A stretch of 64,000 nucleotides of DNA, taken from NCBI GenBank assembly GCA_020846195.1, contig JADLEJ010000009.1, positions 62,001-126,000 on the forward strand. The letters run 5' to 3'. A program made the position numbers and the translations under genes. This document shows, piece by piece, positions 31,578 through 40,314 of this stretch; the first letter of the stretch is position 1, and each line of letters begins with the position of its first letter. The notes under the pieces were generated by a model. That model was not told the origin of the DNA. It did no database searches and saw only the letters and a program-made list of their open reading frames with translations. Source of the DNA: Nitrospira sp. GTDB taxonomy: Bacteria > Nitrospirota > Nitrospiria > Nitrospirales > Nitrospiraceae.

Positions 31578-33695
31578 ATGGTACATGTTGTTGAATTGGA
31601 GATTGCCGGCCGCACCTTGCGGCTTGAAACTGGGCGGGTAGCCAAGCAGGCCGACGGCTCGATTTGGGCGACATACGGGGATTCCGTCGTTTTGGCGACG
31701 GCGGTGGCCTCGCAGACGGCCAAGCCCGGCATCGATTTTCTTCCCCTCACCGTCGATTACATCGAAAAAGCCTACGCTGCCGGAAAGATTCCTGGAGGCT
31801 ATTTTAAGCGCGAAGGGCGCCCGGCTGAAAAGGAAGTGCTGACCAGCCGCTTGATCGATCGGCCCCTGCGGCCGCTCTTTCCCGAAGGCTACTACTTTGA
31901 AACGCAGGTCATTGCCTCGGTACTGTCGGCCGACAAGACGGGCTCGACGGATGTGGTCGGGATCACGGCGGCCTCTGCGGCTTTGTCGATTTCGAATATT
32001 CCATTTCAAGGCCCGGTGGCCGGCGTCAAGATCGGCCGTGTGAATGGCCAGTTTGTGGTGAACCCCGATTTGGCGACGTTGGAAACCAGCGATCTTCATT
32101 TGGTGGTGGCGGGCACGGCCGATGCCATTATGATGGTGGAAGCAGGCGCCAATGAGTTGCCAGAAGCCACCATGCTGGAAGCCTTGGCGCTGGCCCATGC
32201 CGAGATCAAGAAAATCGTTGCGAAGATTGCCGAGCTGGCCAAGCTGGTCGGCAGCAAGAAGCGCGAGGTGAAGGTCGAAGCGATCGATCCGGCGCTGGCG
32301 GCCAAGGTGAAGGCGCTGGTCGCGCAGCCGATTCGCGATGCGATCATGATCCCGAACAAGGCCGCGCGCCAGGAGCGGTTGGATCAAGTGATGGCCGACG
32401 CCGTCGAGAAACTCAAGAATCCTGACGCGCCTGCCACAGAGCGTCACGTCAAGACCGTTTTCCACGGTTTGGAATACACCGAAGTCCGGAACATGATCCT
32501 CGAAAAGCGGTCGCGGGCCGACGGGCGCGGTCCGGCGGACATCCGGCCGATCACCTGCGAAGTCGGGGCCTTGCCCCGTGCGCATGGCTCCGCCATTTTT
32601 ACGCGCGGCGAAACCCAGAGTCTTGCGGTTGTCACGTTGGGGACGACGGACGATGAGCAGCGGATCGATGCGCTGGAAGGTGAGTACCACCGCACGTTTA
32701 TGCTGCATTACAATTTCCCGCCCTTCAGTGTCGGCGAAGCCCGGCCGCTTCGGACACCGGGCCGGCGCGAGGTCGGTCATGGAGCCCTGGCAGAGCGGGC
32801 GTTGAAGCCGGTTATTCCAGGGAAAGACGTATTCCCCTATACGCTTCGCATCGTGTCTGAAATCTTGGAGTCTAACGGGTCTTCTTCGATGGCCACTGTC
32901 TGTGGCGGTACGCTGGCGATGCTGGATGCCGGTATTCCGATCAAGGAGCCGGTAGCGGGTATCGCCATGGGGCTGATCAAGGAAGGCGACGGCGTGATCA
33001 TCCTTTCGGATATCCTCGGCCTTGAGGACCATCTGGGCGACATGGATTTCAAGGTCTGTGGGACCAAGAACGGCGTGACGGCCTTGCAGATGGACATCAA
33101 GATCGGCGGGATCACGATGGCCTTGATGCAGCAGGCGCTGGAGCAGGCTCGGGCAGGACGGCTCCATATCCTTGAGCGAATGGCCTCCGCGCTGACCACG
33201 CATCGGGAGAATCTCTCTCCCTTCGCGCCGCGTATTTATACGCTCAAGGTCAAGCAGGACAAGATCCGCGACATCATCGGCCAGGGCGGGAAGACTATCC
33301 GCGCGATCCAGGCCGATTGCGGAGTGAAGATTAACATTGAAGACACCGGTATCGTCACCATCGCGTCCGCCGACGAGGCCTCGCTGCAGAAGGCGAAGGA
33401 TATGATTAGCCGCCTGACTGAAGAAGTCGAGATCGGCAAGATCTATATGGGCACCGTCCGGAAGATCATGGATTTCGGCGCATTCGTCGAAGTCTTGCCT
33501 GGCACCGACGGGCTCGTGCATATTTCTCAGCTGGCGCACCATCGAGTGAAGGCCGTGTCAGACGAAGTTGCGGAAGGCGATCAGATCATGGTGAAGGTGT
33601 TGGAGATCGATCGGCAGGGCAAGATCCGGCTGAGCCGGAAGGAAACCATGCCGGCTCCAGCGGGGGGCTCCTCGCAGGAACCAGCGGCCGAGTAG
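31578..33695 (+). CDS. pnp: polyribonucleotide nucleotidyltransferase (PNPase)
   Basis: 705 residues, full length. The first RNase PH domain begins VVELEIAGRTLRLETGRVAKQADGSIW; the second carries the phosphate-binding and catalytic region ARDVGH-type GRREVGHGALAERAL and LESNGSSSMATVCGGTLAMLDAG. C-terminal KH (IRDIIGQGGKTIRAIQADCG) and S1 (YMGTVRKIMDFGAFVEVLPGTDGLVHISQ) domains bind RNA. It degrades RNA 3' to 5' by phosphorolysis and can add tails. The long leader with two stem-loops suggests post-transcriptional autoregulation. Confidence 0.97.
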   Translation: MVHVVELEIAGRTLRLETGRVAKQADGSIWATYGDSVVLATAVASQTAKPGIDFLPLTVDYIEKAYAAGKIPGGYFKREGRPAEKEVLTSRLIDRPLRPLFPEGYYFETQVIASVLSADKTGSTDVVGITAASAALSISNIPFQGPVAGVKIGRVNGQFVVNPDLATLETSDLHLVVAGTADAIMMVEAGANELPEATMLEALALAHAEIKKIVAKIAELAKLVGSKKREVKVEAIDPALAAKVKALVAQPIRDAIMIPNKAARQERLDQVMADAVEKLKNPDAPATERHVKTVFHGLEYTEVRNMILEKRSRADGRGPADIRPITCEVGALPRAHGSAIFTRGETQSLAVVTLGTTDDEQRIDALEGEYHRTFMLHYNFPPFSVGEARPLRTPGRREVGHGALAERALKPVIPGKDVFPYTLRIVSEILESNGSSSMATVCGGTLAMLDAGIPIKEPVAGIAMGLIKEGDGVIILSDILGLEDHLGDMDFKVCGTKNGVTALQMDIKIGGITMALMQQALEQARAGRLHILERMASALTTHRENLSPFAPRIYTLKVKQDKIRDIIGQGGKTIRAIQADCGVKINIEDTGIVTIASADEASLQKAKDMISRLTEEVEIGKIYMGTVRKIMDFGAFVEVLPGTDGLVHISQLAHHRVKAVSDEVAEGDQIMVKVLEIDRQGKIRLSRKETMPAPAGGSSQEPAAE

Positions 33696-33700
33696 CTCTC

Positions 33701-34951
33701 GTGTACCGCAAACTCATTCTCGAGAACGGGGTCCGCTTGGTTAGCGAGCGGATCCCCACTCTCAAGTCAGTCACCGTCGGCATTTGGGTCAATGCCGGAT
33801 CGCGTGACGAACAGCCGGCACAGGCCGGATATTCCCACTTCATTGAGCACATGTTCTTCAAGGGCACGGCCAGCCGGTCGGCCAGCGACATCTCGCGCGA
33901 GATCGATGCGCTGGGTGGCGAGATGAACGCCTTTACCACGCGCGAGACCACCACATTTTATGTAAAAATCCTCGACCAGCATCTGCCGAAAGCGCTCGAT
34001 CTATTGTCCGATCTGCTCCATCGCTCAAAATTCGGCGCGAAGGAAATTGAAAAAGAGAAGCAGGTGGTGCTGGAAGAAATCCGCATGGTGCAGGACGACC
34101 CTGAGGATCTTGTTCAGGAGCTTCATACCGGCCAAGTTATGGGGCGTCATCCCTTGGGCCGTCCGATTCTTGGGCGCGCGGCGACAATCGGCGCTTTGCG
34201 CCGCCAGGACCTTCTCGACTACATCGACGCGCGGTATCAGCCGCAGGAAATTGTCATTGCCGTCGCTGGCAACTTTGACCAGCGCCAGCTTGAACGGATC
34301 ATTGCGCGTGAGTTCGGCCGCCGTCGTTCATCTTCGCCGCAGCTGCCTGCTCGCCGCTCGCCAGATCTCCATGGAGGCACGGTGATGCAGCGAAAGAAGC
34401 TGGAGCAGGTGCATCTCTGCATCGGAATGAAAGGGCTTGCTGCCGGTCACCCGGACCGGTATGCGGCGTATATTTTGAATAGTGTGTTAGGTGGGAGCGT
34501 GAGTTCGCGGTTGTTCCAGGAAGTTCGAGAGAAACGCGGGCTGGCCTACTCGATCTATTCTTTTCTTTCCGGTTACTCCGATGGCGGGACGCTCACGGTC
34601 TACGCAGGCACGCGGCAAAAAGAGGTTGAGCGGGTGATCGATCTCATCCGGCGAGAAATTCGCCGCATGGCGGCCGGTAGCGTTACGCGCGATGAGTTGA
34701 CGCGAACCAAGGACCAAATGAAGGGGAGTCTGATGCTCAGCTTGGAGAGCTCGCATAGTCGAATGAACAAGTTGGCCAAGGATGAAATGATCAAGGGTAC
34801 GCACACGTCGCTCGATGACATGACGCGTGCCATCGATACGGTGACCTTTAAGCAGGTCGAGCGGGTTGCGCATGAACTTCTCGACGAAAAGACCATGGCG
34901 CTCACAGGGCTTGGTCCTATTACAGCACGTCAGCTTCAGCACGTGAGATGA
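33701..34951 (+). CDS. M16-family zinc peptidase (processing-peptidase-like)
   Basis: 416 residues from a GTG 5 bases after the pnp stop. The inverted zinc motif HFIEHMFFKGT (HxxEH) is followed by the second part, EIDALGGEMNAFTTRETTTFY and the downstream Glu in VVLEEIRMVQDDPEDL. The two homologous M16 halves are complete (EKRGLAYSIYSFLSGYSDGGTLTVYAG in the second). The family includes PqqF/mitochondrial processing peptidase relatives and often follows pnp; the natural substrate is unknown. No signal peptide, so it is cytoplasmic. It is the last gene of the translation operon. Confidence 0.92.
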   Translation: MYRKLILENGVRLVSERIPTLKSVTVGIWVNAGSRDEQPAQAGYSHFIEHMFFKGTASRSASDISREIDALGGEMNAFTTRETTTFYVKILDQHLPKALDLLSDLLHRSKFGAKEIEKEKQVVLEEIRMVQDDPEDLVQELHTGQVMGRHPLGRPILGRAATIGALRRQDLLDYIDARYQPQEIVIAVAGNFDQRQLERIIAREFGRRRSSSPQLPARRSPDLHGGTVMQRKKLEQVHLCIGMKGLAAGHPDRYAAYILNSVLGGSVSSRLFQEVREKRGLAYSIYSFLSGYSDGGTLTVYAGTRQKEVERVIDLIRREIRRMAAGSVTRDELTRTKDQMKGSLMLSLESSHSRMNKLAKDEMIKGTHTSLDDMTRAIDTVTFKQVERVAHELLDEKTMALTGLGPITARQLQHVR

Positions 34952-35256
34952 GAATTTTTTAATAGAGATGATGATGTAAAGGAATGACAGGCGTGTTTAC
35001 CTGAGCGTAAATATGCGTAACTCATGATTTATATCTGTGGATTAGAATTTTATTAGAGCCTCAAACATTTCCTTGACACTAATTGATCGTTTCAGTACGA
35101 TTGCGCCGGTCTAGTGAACCTGAAATTTTGAACAGGGAACAACAGCATAAAGAGAGTGCTGTAGGTTTGGATCATTCGGCAGCAGATGTATTCATCGCTT
35201 TCAAAGTGAACGTTCATTAGGTTGTGGATTTTATTTTTATGAAGGAGGGACTAGGT
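34952..35256. other. AT-rich intergenic stretch upstream of the secreted pair
   Basis: About 305 bases, clearly lower in GC than the flanking genes, with no credible open reading frame. The only structure I can support is the promoter listed at 35073. No terminator with a convincing stem follows the M16 gene. Confidence 0.5.
35073..35101 (+). promoter_or_regulatory. strong sigma70-type promoter of the secreted-protein pair
   Basis: -35 TTGACA (perfect), a 17-base spacer, -10 TACGAT. The predicted transcript start is near 35108, giving a leader of about 150 bases before the first gene. Confidence 0.7.
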
Positions 35257-35766
35257 ATGAAGAGGGTCTTAGTTCTAGCCGCCGTTGCAGTGTTCTCAGT
35301 GGCTGGCTTGCTATCGGCCGAATTTGCCGTAGCCGCCGATGCTCCAGCTGGAGGTGGCCCTGCCACCGATGTCGTCGGAGGAAAGGTCTTGAAGGGCGAC
35401 GCTGCCAAGACGCTTCAAGGTCGCGTCTGGTCGCAGTGGGCCGATAATCCTGATAGCGAGTTGTTGTTCGGCATTATGTATTGGAATACGGGCGATCCTG
35501 CCTCAGGAACCCCGGCTGGCCGCTCATCGACCATGATGGACGTCAAGCCTCCGGATCCTTTGGTCACCTGCTGCGGTTGGGGCTTTGTCGGTGGGACCGA
35601 TAAAAACAACGCCTACGCAGGCTGGTACCATGCCGCGACGACAGTGCGTTTGGCTGTGAAGGACAAGGCGTTGATGGATCAAATCATCAAGGCTGCACAG
35701 GAACTTGTGGCCATGGAAGTAACCTTGGACGGGCGGACCATTACCGGATTCAAGGTTCTCAAGTAA
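35257..35766 (+). CDS. abundant-looking secreted protein, unknown family (first of a pair)
   Basis: 169 residues from the ATG at 35257, with GAAGGAGGG upstream. Signal peptide about 1-27 (LSAEFAVAA). The mature part is 140 residues without membrane segments and contains a vicinal Cys pair (LVTCCGWGF), the sequence GRVWSQWADNPDSELLFGIMYWN, Trp/Tyr-rich middle, and a helical C-terminus (DKALMDQIIKAAQELVAMEVTLDGRTITGFKVLK). I recognise no domain. The adjacent Cys residues could bind metal or form a vicinal disulfide. Strong promoter, strong ribosome site and closing terminator suggest high expression in the periplasm. Confidence 0.7.
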   Translation: MKRVLVLAAVAVFSVAGLLSAEFAVAADAPAGGGPATDVVGGKVLKGDAAKTLQGRVWSQWADNPDSELLFGIMYWNTGDPASGTPAGRSSTMMDVKPPDPLVTCCGWGFVGGTDKNNAYAGWYHAATTVRLAVKDKALMDQIIKAAQELVAMEVTLDGRTITGFKVLK

Positions 35767-35817
35767 TCGATTTCATCACGCTTTCATTCTTTCATGTTGT
35801 TGAAGGAGGATTCGATT

Positions 35818-36489
35818 ATGAAGCTTCAGAAGCAAGGCGGGGCCGTGATGGCAGCTGTTGCCCTGGTAGTCGGCATGGCTTCCAGCGCGTTGGCCATCGA
35901 AGCATTCCAAGAGCGATTTGAGTGGGGCGACCTCAGCAAGCCCACCACGATTCAGGGCCGGGTGATCATTCTCGATCCCTACGACGAAGCCGTCTGGATT
36001 AACGTCGCGGTGTTCGGCGGCAACGCCGAGAGCGGCTTGTTTTGGCAGAAAATTCACCCTGGCAAGAACCTCAAGTTCTATGCTGAGAAGGGTGCTTGGG
36101 AAGAATTAAAGAAGATGGGCCGTCCGCATTCCGGGCCGGCGGCAGCGAAGGAAGTGCCTCCTGGCAGCACGACCGATCTGGTTGAGTTTGTCGTTACGGA
36201 GACCGAGCAGAATCATCGCGTGATCTCTTCTGTAAAGAAGCTTCCTGAGCATGCTGGAGCGCCTGGGAAGACCGTGAGCATCTCCGCTCTTCGCTTGAAG
36301 GAGTGCTTGGGTAAGAATCAGGACACTGACGCCGGTTGCGCTGCTGCGATGCAGAAGCTGAATACGTCGCCGAAGTCCCCGGACGGAGCGAGTATTCCTC
36401 AGCACTACGATGTGATGATCCCTGGTGGGCATACCTACGGTGGCTTGATTCCCTGGGAAGCAAAGTACAATTTGCCTGGCGGACACTGA
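35818..36489 (+). CDS. secreted protein, unknown family (second of a pair)
   Basis: 223 residues from the ATG at 35818 after GAAGGAGGA. Signal peptide about 1-26 (GMASSALA). The mature N-terminus (RFEWGDLSKPTTIQGRVIILDPYDEAVWINVAVFGG) is beta-rich. The C-terminal half has a Cys pair (KECLGKNQDTDAGC) and a Gly/His/Pro-rich end (HYDVMIPGGHTYGGL). No domain recognised. It lies 51 bases after its partner and is followed by the terminator at 36507. The length and composition differ from the first protein, so they are not obvious paralogues; co-function is inferred from their linkage. Confidence 0.7.
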   Translation: MKLQKQGGAVMAAVALVVGMASSALAIEAFQERFEWGDLSKPTTIQGRVIILDPYDEAVWINVAVFGGNAESGLFWQKIHPGKNLKFYAEKGAWEELKKMGRPHSGPAAAKEVPPGSTTDLVEFVVTETEQNHRVISSVKKLPEHAGAPGKTVSISALRLKECLGKNQDTDAGCAAAMQKLNTSPKSPDGASIPQHYDVMIPGGHTYGGLIPWEAKYNLPGGH

Positions 36490-36506
36490 GCTAGTTTCCT
36501 GTTTGT

Positions 36507-36550
36507 GAAAAATGGCGGTCGCTCCTTACGGGGCGGCCGCCATTTTTATT
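36507..36550 (+). terminator. rho-independent terminator of the secreted pair
   Basis: A long stem: AAAATGGCGGTCGCTCC pairs with GGGCGGCCGCCATTTT (some G-U pairs), followed by TTATTTCTCG, 18 bases after the stop. Confidence 0.8.
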
Positions 36551-36699
36551 TCTCGAAACACTACGATCTGCTCGTCCTATCTTTCAAGCGCGGCGTTCCA
36601 TAAATTAGCGATACGAGCAAGTTGGATTGCGCCATCTGATCGTTTTCATCAGATGGTCTTATCTAGTGTCAAGAAAGCCGCAGGTATGGTTTTAGCGGT

Positions 36700-39351
36700 T
36701 CAGATCGTGGTGTCTTTGGAGGAAGGAGTCGCTTTTCGCTGAAGATCGGCAAGACGGTTGAGGGCATCCAGAGGCGTCATTGAAAACAGGTCGATTTGCC
36801 GAACTTCCTCCACGAGGGGGTGCGGTTGTGGCAATGGCGCGGTTGCAGGTTCTGTGAGGGGAGCCGATTCTGAGATCTGGGCTGCCTCCGGTCGTTCTAA
36901 CTGGCCAAGGACATCTTGGGCTCGTGTGATGACGGATGGCGGCAGCCCTGCCAGCTTCGCGACATAGATGCCGTAGCTGCGGTCTGCTCCTCCGGCAACA
37001 ATTTTCCTGAGAAAGACCACGTCGCCGTCTTGTTCCTGCACCGCCACGCGGAAATTCTTGATCCCCTCGCGTTGTCGCTCCAGCTGGGTCATCTCATGGT
37101 AATGCGTGGCGAACAACGTCCTCGCTCCGAGCGTCCTGCGATCATGGATAAATTCCGCGACCGCCCAGGCAATACTGAGCCCATCATAGGTGCTGGTTCC
37201 ACGCCCGATTTCGTCGAGGAGGATCAGGCTCCGTACGGTCGCGCTGTGAAGAATCGTGGCGGTTTCCACCATCTCAACCATGAAAGTGCTATGGCCGCTG
37301 GCTAGGTTATCGGAAGCTCCAACGCGGGTGAAGATTCGATCGGCTACGCCGATTGTTGCGGAAGCGGCAGGCACGAAGCTACCCACTTGCGCCAGAAGCA
37401 CAATCAATGCAACCTGGCGAAGAAAAGTGCTTTTGCCTGCCATATTCGGTCCTGTCAGGATCTGTAGGCGCTGTGAATCAAGATTCAGCAGTGTATCGTT
37501 CGGTACGAACGCCATCTCTTCAGTCAGCCGCTCCACGACGGGATGCCGGCCGTCTCGAATGTCGATCATCCCGCTCTCGGTGATAACCGGCTTGATATAT
37601 TGATTCAGCGCGGCGGTTTCAGCCAACCCGGTCAGGACATCGATCACAGCAAGTTTCCCAGCCATCTCCTGCAGGCGGGCGGCATGGCCGGCGACGGTGG
37701 TGCGAAGTTGTGTGAACAGATCCTGCTCCAGTGCCAGCAGTTTGACTTCAGCGCCGGTCACACGCTCTTCAAGTTCTTTCAACTCGGGGGTCATGAACCG
37801 CTCGGCATTGACCAGTGTTTGTTTGCGGATAAAGTCCGCCGGCACACGGGCTAGATTGGCTTTGGTGATTTCGATGTAGTAGCCGAACACTTGGTTGTAG
37901 CGAACTTTCAGAGATTCGATGCCGGTCCGTTCCCGCTCTTTCGCCTCCAATGCGGCAATCCAATGTTTGCCTTCAGTGCTGGCCTTTCGCAATTCATCGA
38001 CATCTGGGTGGTATCCGTTTCGGATTACGCCTCCGTCGCGAAGCGACATCGGCGCCTCTGGCAGAAGGGCCTGTTCAATCAGCTCAGCGAGATCGCGCCC
38101 GTCATCCCACGCGTCGCGCACCGTGACGAGTTGGGGGCTTAAAAGGGGAGTCAGTTGCGTGGCGATTTCAGGAAGGGCAGCGAGAGAATCTTTTAAGGCA
38201 ATCAATTCCCGGGGGCCTGCGACTCCCAGGACAATGCGGCCGCTCAGGCGCGAAAGGTCCTGCACGGTTCTGAGCGCCGCGCGCAATGCCACGCGAGCAG
38301 CAATCCGGTCCTTCAATTCTCCGACCGCATCGAGTCGGGCCTGGATTGCCTCACAGTGAACCAACGGCCTGACCAACCACTGTCTCAGCAAGCGGCTTCC
38401 CATGGCGGTCACGGTTCGATCGAGCACGGAGAGCAGGGTGGCGGGCTTGCCGCTGTGACTGTCGTCTAACGCCCCCATCGGTTTCAGTAGCTCGAGATTA
38501 CGAATGGTGACACTATCCAAATGCATTGCGTCCGAGATCCGCCGGACCCGCGGCCGGCGAATGTAATCTAGCGGCGCGGTCGGTTGGGTGTCGCGGAAGT
38601 AGCTCAGGACCGCACCGGCTGAGCCAATTCCCACCGTCAGGCCCTGACAGCCGAAGGCTTCCAGCGAATGAATGTGAAATTGCTCTTGCAGCAGGCGAGC
38701 GGCTCGGTCTGGTTCAAACGTGATCGCGTCACGCTCGCACAGGCGGATGCCTTTCATCTGATCGAGCCAGGCACGGTCTTCTTGTCTAGACGTTGGCGCA
38801 AACAGGATTTCCCTGGGTTCTAACCGGGCCAGCTCATCCAGCGCCTGGGTCTGAGCCTGATCTCCCTGAAATTCGGCAATCCAGAATTCTCCGGTGGAGA
38901 CTTCGAGCATCGCCAGTCCGATCATGGATTGCGGTTTTGCGGGGGTGCTTACGGATACGGCGGCGAGGAAGTTCGATTCGACCGGCGAAAGAAACTCGGT
39001 CTCGACCAGCGTGCCGGGCGTATACAGCCTGACGACTTCGCGGCGCACCAGTCCTTTGGCAAGCTTGGGATCCTCGACCTGCTCACAGAGGGCCACGGTC
39101 CGACCGGCCTTCAGCAGTTTGGCGATATAGCCGGTCGCGGCATGATACGGCACGCCGCAGAGCGGAACCGGATTCGGGCTGTTTTTATCGCGCGAAGTCA
39201 GCGCGATGGAAAGGATGCGCGACGCTTCCTGCGCATCCTGATAAAACATTTCGTAGAAATCGCCCACTCGAAAAAACAAGATCGCCTGTTCGTAGCCGCG
39301 CTTGATCTCCCGGTATTGCCGCATCAGCGGACTGGCGTCGTGTTCACTCAT
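36700..39351 (-). CDS. mutS: DNA mismatch repair protein MutS
   Basis: 883 residues, full length. The N-terminal mismatch-recognition motif FFRVGDFYEMF (Phe-x-Glu) is present. The C-terminal ATPase shows Walker A GPNMAGKSTFLRQ, the signature QVGSFVPA, and Walker B DEIGRGTSTYDGLS, with the family signature GARTLFATHYHEMT. It recognises mismatches and small loops and recruits MutL; no mutL lies in the window. The start overlaps the LapA-like gene by 8 bases, suggesting translational coupling as the last gene of the pdxJ operon. A weak hairpin lies 40-70 bases beyond the stop. Confidence 0.97.
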   Translation of the reverse strand: MSEHDASPLMRQYREIKRGYEQAILFFRVGDFYEMFYQDAQEASRILSIALTSRDKNSPNPVPLCGVPYHAATGYIAKLLKAGRTVALCEQVEDPKLAKGLVRREVVRLYTPGTLVETEFLSPVESNFLAAVSVSTPAKPQSMIGLAMLEVSTGEFWIAEFQGDQAQTQALDELARLEPREILFAPTSRQEDRAWLDQMKGIRLCERDAITFEPDRAARLLQEQFHIHSLEAFGCQGLTVGIGSAGAVLSYFRDTQPTAPLDYIRRPRVRRISDAMHLDSVTIRNLELLKPMGALDDSHSGKPATLLSVLDRTVTAMGSRLLRQWLVRPLVHCEAIQARLDAVGELKDRIAARVALRAALRTVQDLSRLSGRIVLGVAGPRELIALKDSLAALPEIATQLTPLLSPQLVTVRDAWDDGRDLAELIEQALLPEAPMSLRDGGVIRNGYHPDVDELRKASTEGKHWIAALEAKERERTGIESLKVRYNQVFGYYIEITKANLARVPADFIRKQTLVNAERFMTPELKELEERVTGAEVKLLALEQDLFTQLRTTVAGHAARLQEMAGKLAVIDVLTGLAETAALNQYIKPVITESGMIDIRDGRHPVVERLTEEMAFVPNDTLLNLDSQRLQILTGPNMAGKSTFLRQVALIVLLAQVGSFVPAASATIGVADRIFTRVGASDNLASGHSTFMVEMVETATILHSATVRSLILLDEIGRGTSTYDGLSIAWAVAEFIHDRRTLGARTLFATHYHEMTQLERQREGIKNFRVAVQEQDGDVVFLRKIVAGGADRSYGIYVAKLAGLPPSVITRAQDVLGQLERPEAAQISESAPLTEPATAPLPQPHPLVEEVRQIDLFSMTPLDALNRLADLQRKATPSSKDTTI

Positions 39352-39682
39352 CGACGAGATCCCGCGCGGGCTCGGCGGCTGGGCTCGAGCGGCCGGTCAG
39401 TCTTTCAAGCGACTGGCGCGCGCGCTCCAGATCCACTTCGGCATCTTGCAGCGCTTTGGTCTTGCGTCGGAGCTCGATCCGGCTGCGCACCCACGGAGGG
39501 AATAACAGAATGCCGGACACGAGCAGCCCGACAGCGAAGGCCGTGAGAATCGGTTTGTAGATCGGCGTCGAGGCTTCCAGTAAGCCGAAGAAGTATCGCA
39601 AGGTGACTTCCTGCTCCTGATTCTGGAGAAAGAACGCCAGGGAGAGGAGCAGCAAGATGCCGACGAGGATGAGCCGAATCAT
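39344..39682 (-). CDS. LapA/DUF1049-like small membrane protein
   Basis: 112 residues with two predicted transmembrane helices (about 4-20, LILVGILLLLSLAFFLQN, and 45-64, ILTAFAVGLLVSGILLF), a short loop with QNQEQEVTLRYFFG between them, and a C-terminal cytoplasmic coiled coil (RRKTKALQDAEVDLERARQSLERL). The pattern matches the LapA (DUF1049) family, which helps lipopolysaccharide assembly regulation in E. coli. It overlaps mutS by 8 bases at its 3' end and tsaE by 4 bases at its start. Confidence 0.78.
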   Translation of the reverse strand: MIRLILVGILLLLSLAFFLQNQEQEVTLRYFFGLLEASTPIYKPILTAFAVGLLVSGILLFPPWVRSRIELRRKTKALQDAEVDLERARQSLERLTGRSSPAAEPARDLVDE

Positions 39683-40314
39683 GATGTGCGGGGTCTCCCT
39701 TTTCGGGTGGCGCGCGCCGGCGATGACCGGGGCGCGGCCGTGCGCCGGCGTTGTCGAGCGGCCTGTTGGAGTGTCGTGAGCAACGTGCAGGCGCGCGGTC
39801 CATAGGCCATCATGCGCGCGGTTCTCGTTGTCGCGGTGTGGTGTTGCAGCGTGAGCTCAAGCCGGTCGTCCGGCAGTAATTTCGGGAACTTGTCGGCCCA
39901 TTCGATTGCCGTGACGATGTTCCCTTGAAAGTATTCTTGCAGCCCGATCCCCTCGGCTTCCGCTACGTTCCGTAGTCGATAGAGATCCACATGAATCAAC
40001 GGGAGCCGGCCTTCGTATTCATGGATCAAGACGAAGGTCGGGCTGGTGACGTGGTTCGCTGGCATGCCCAGACCGATGGCGATTCCCCGTACGAGGGCGG
40101 TTTTCCCCGCGCCGAGTTCTCCGGAGAGGGCCAGTGTTTCGCCGCCCGTCAGCGATTGTCCGATGATCCGGCCAAGGGATTCTGTAGCGGCGCGGGAGGG
40201 GAGCGCCACTGTCCAGAGTGCAGGCGACGCAGAGCCTGGCGGTGTGGCCGCGCGGGCCTTCCGTGGACTAGCGGTTGCAGGCTGGCTAGGCTGAGCCGAT
40301 GTTCGTGAGCGCAT
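39679..40314 (-). CDS. tsaE: tRNA threonylcarbamoyladenosine biosynthesis ATPase TsaE
   Basis: About 211 residues from the ATG at 40314; an upstream ATG at 40335 would lie deeper in nnr. The core has the Walker A GELGAGKTALVRGIAIGLG, VTSPTFVLIHEYEG, HVDLYRL and ITAIEWADKFPKLLPDD-type motifs of TsaE (YjeE). TsaE, TsaB and TsaD make the t6A37 modification in ANN-decoding tRNAs. Both an N-terminal Ala/Pro/Thr-rich extension (~35 residues) and a basic C-terminal tail (~50 residues, Arg-rich) go beyond the ~150-residue norm. The 5' end overlaps nnr by ~29 bases. Confidence 0.9.
   Translation of the reverse strand: MRSRTSAQPSQPATASPRKARAATPPGSASPALWTVALPSRAATESLGRIIGQSLTGGETLALSGELGAGKTALVRGIAIGLGMPANHVTSPTFVLIHEYEGRLPLIHVDLYRLRNVAEAEGIGLQEYFQGNIVTAIEWADKFPKLLPDDRLELTLQHHTATTRTARMMAYGPRACTLLTTLQQAARQRRRTAAPRSSPARATRKGRPRTS

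Noticed and set aside
31194-33542. A 782-codon open frame on the minus strand opposite rpsO and pnp
   Set aside because: It is the mirror of a GC-rich coding strand; the protein has no family pattern, and two certain genes occupy the plus strand.
34952-35256. AT-rich gap considered as a mobile-element remnant or attachment site
   Set aside because: No inverted repeats, no direct repeat pair and no integrase or transposase remnant; it is adequately explained as a promoter region.
36631-36660. Hairpin CCATCTGAT / ATCAGATGG beyond mutS
   Set aside because: It has a 9-bp stem but no T-run in the mutS direction and sits 44-68 bases past the stop; I do not call it a terminator.
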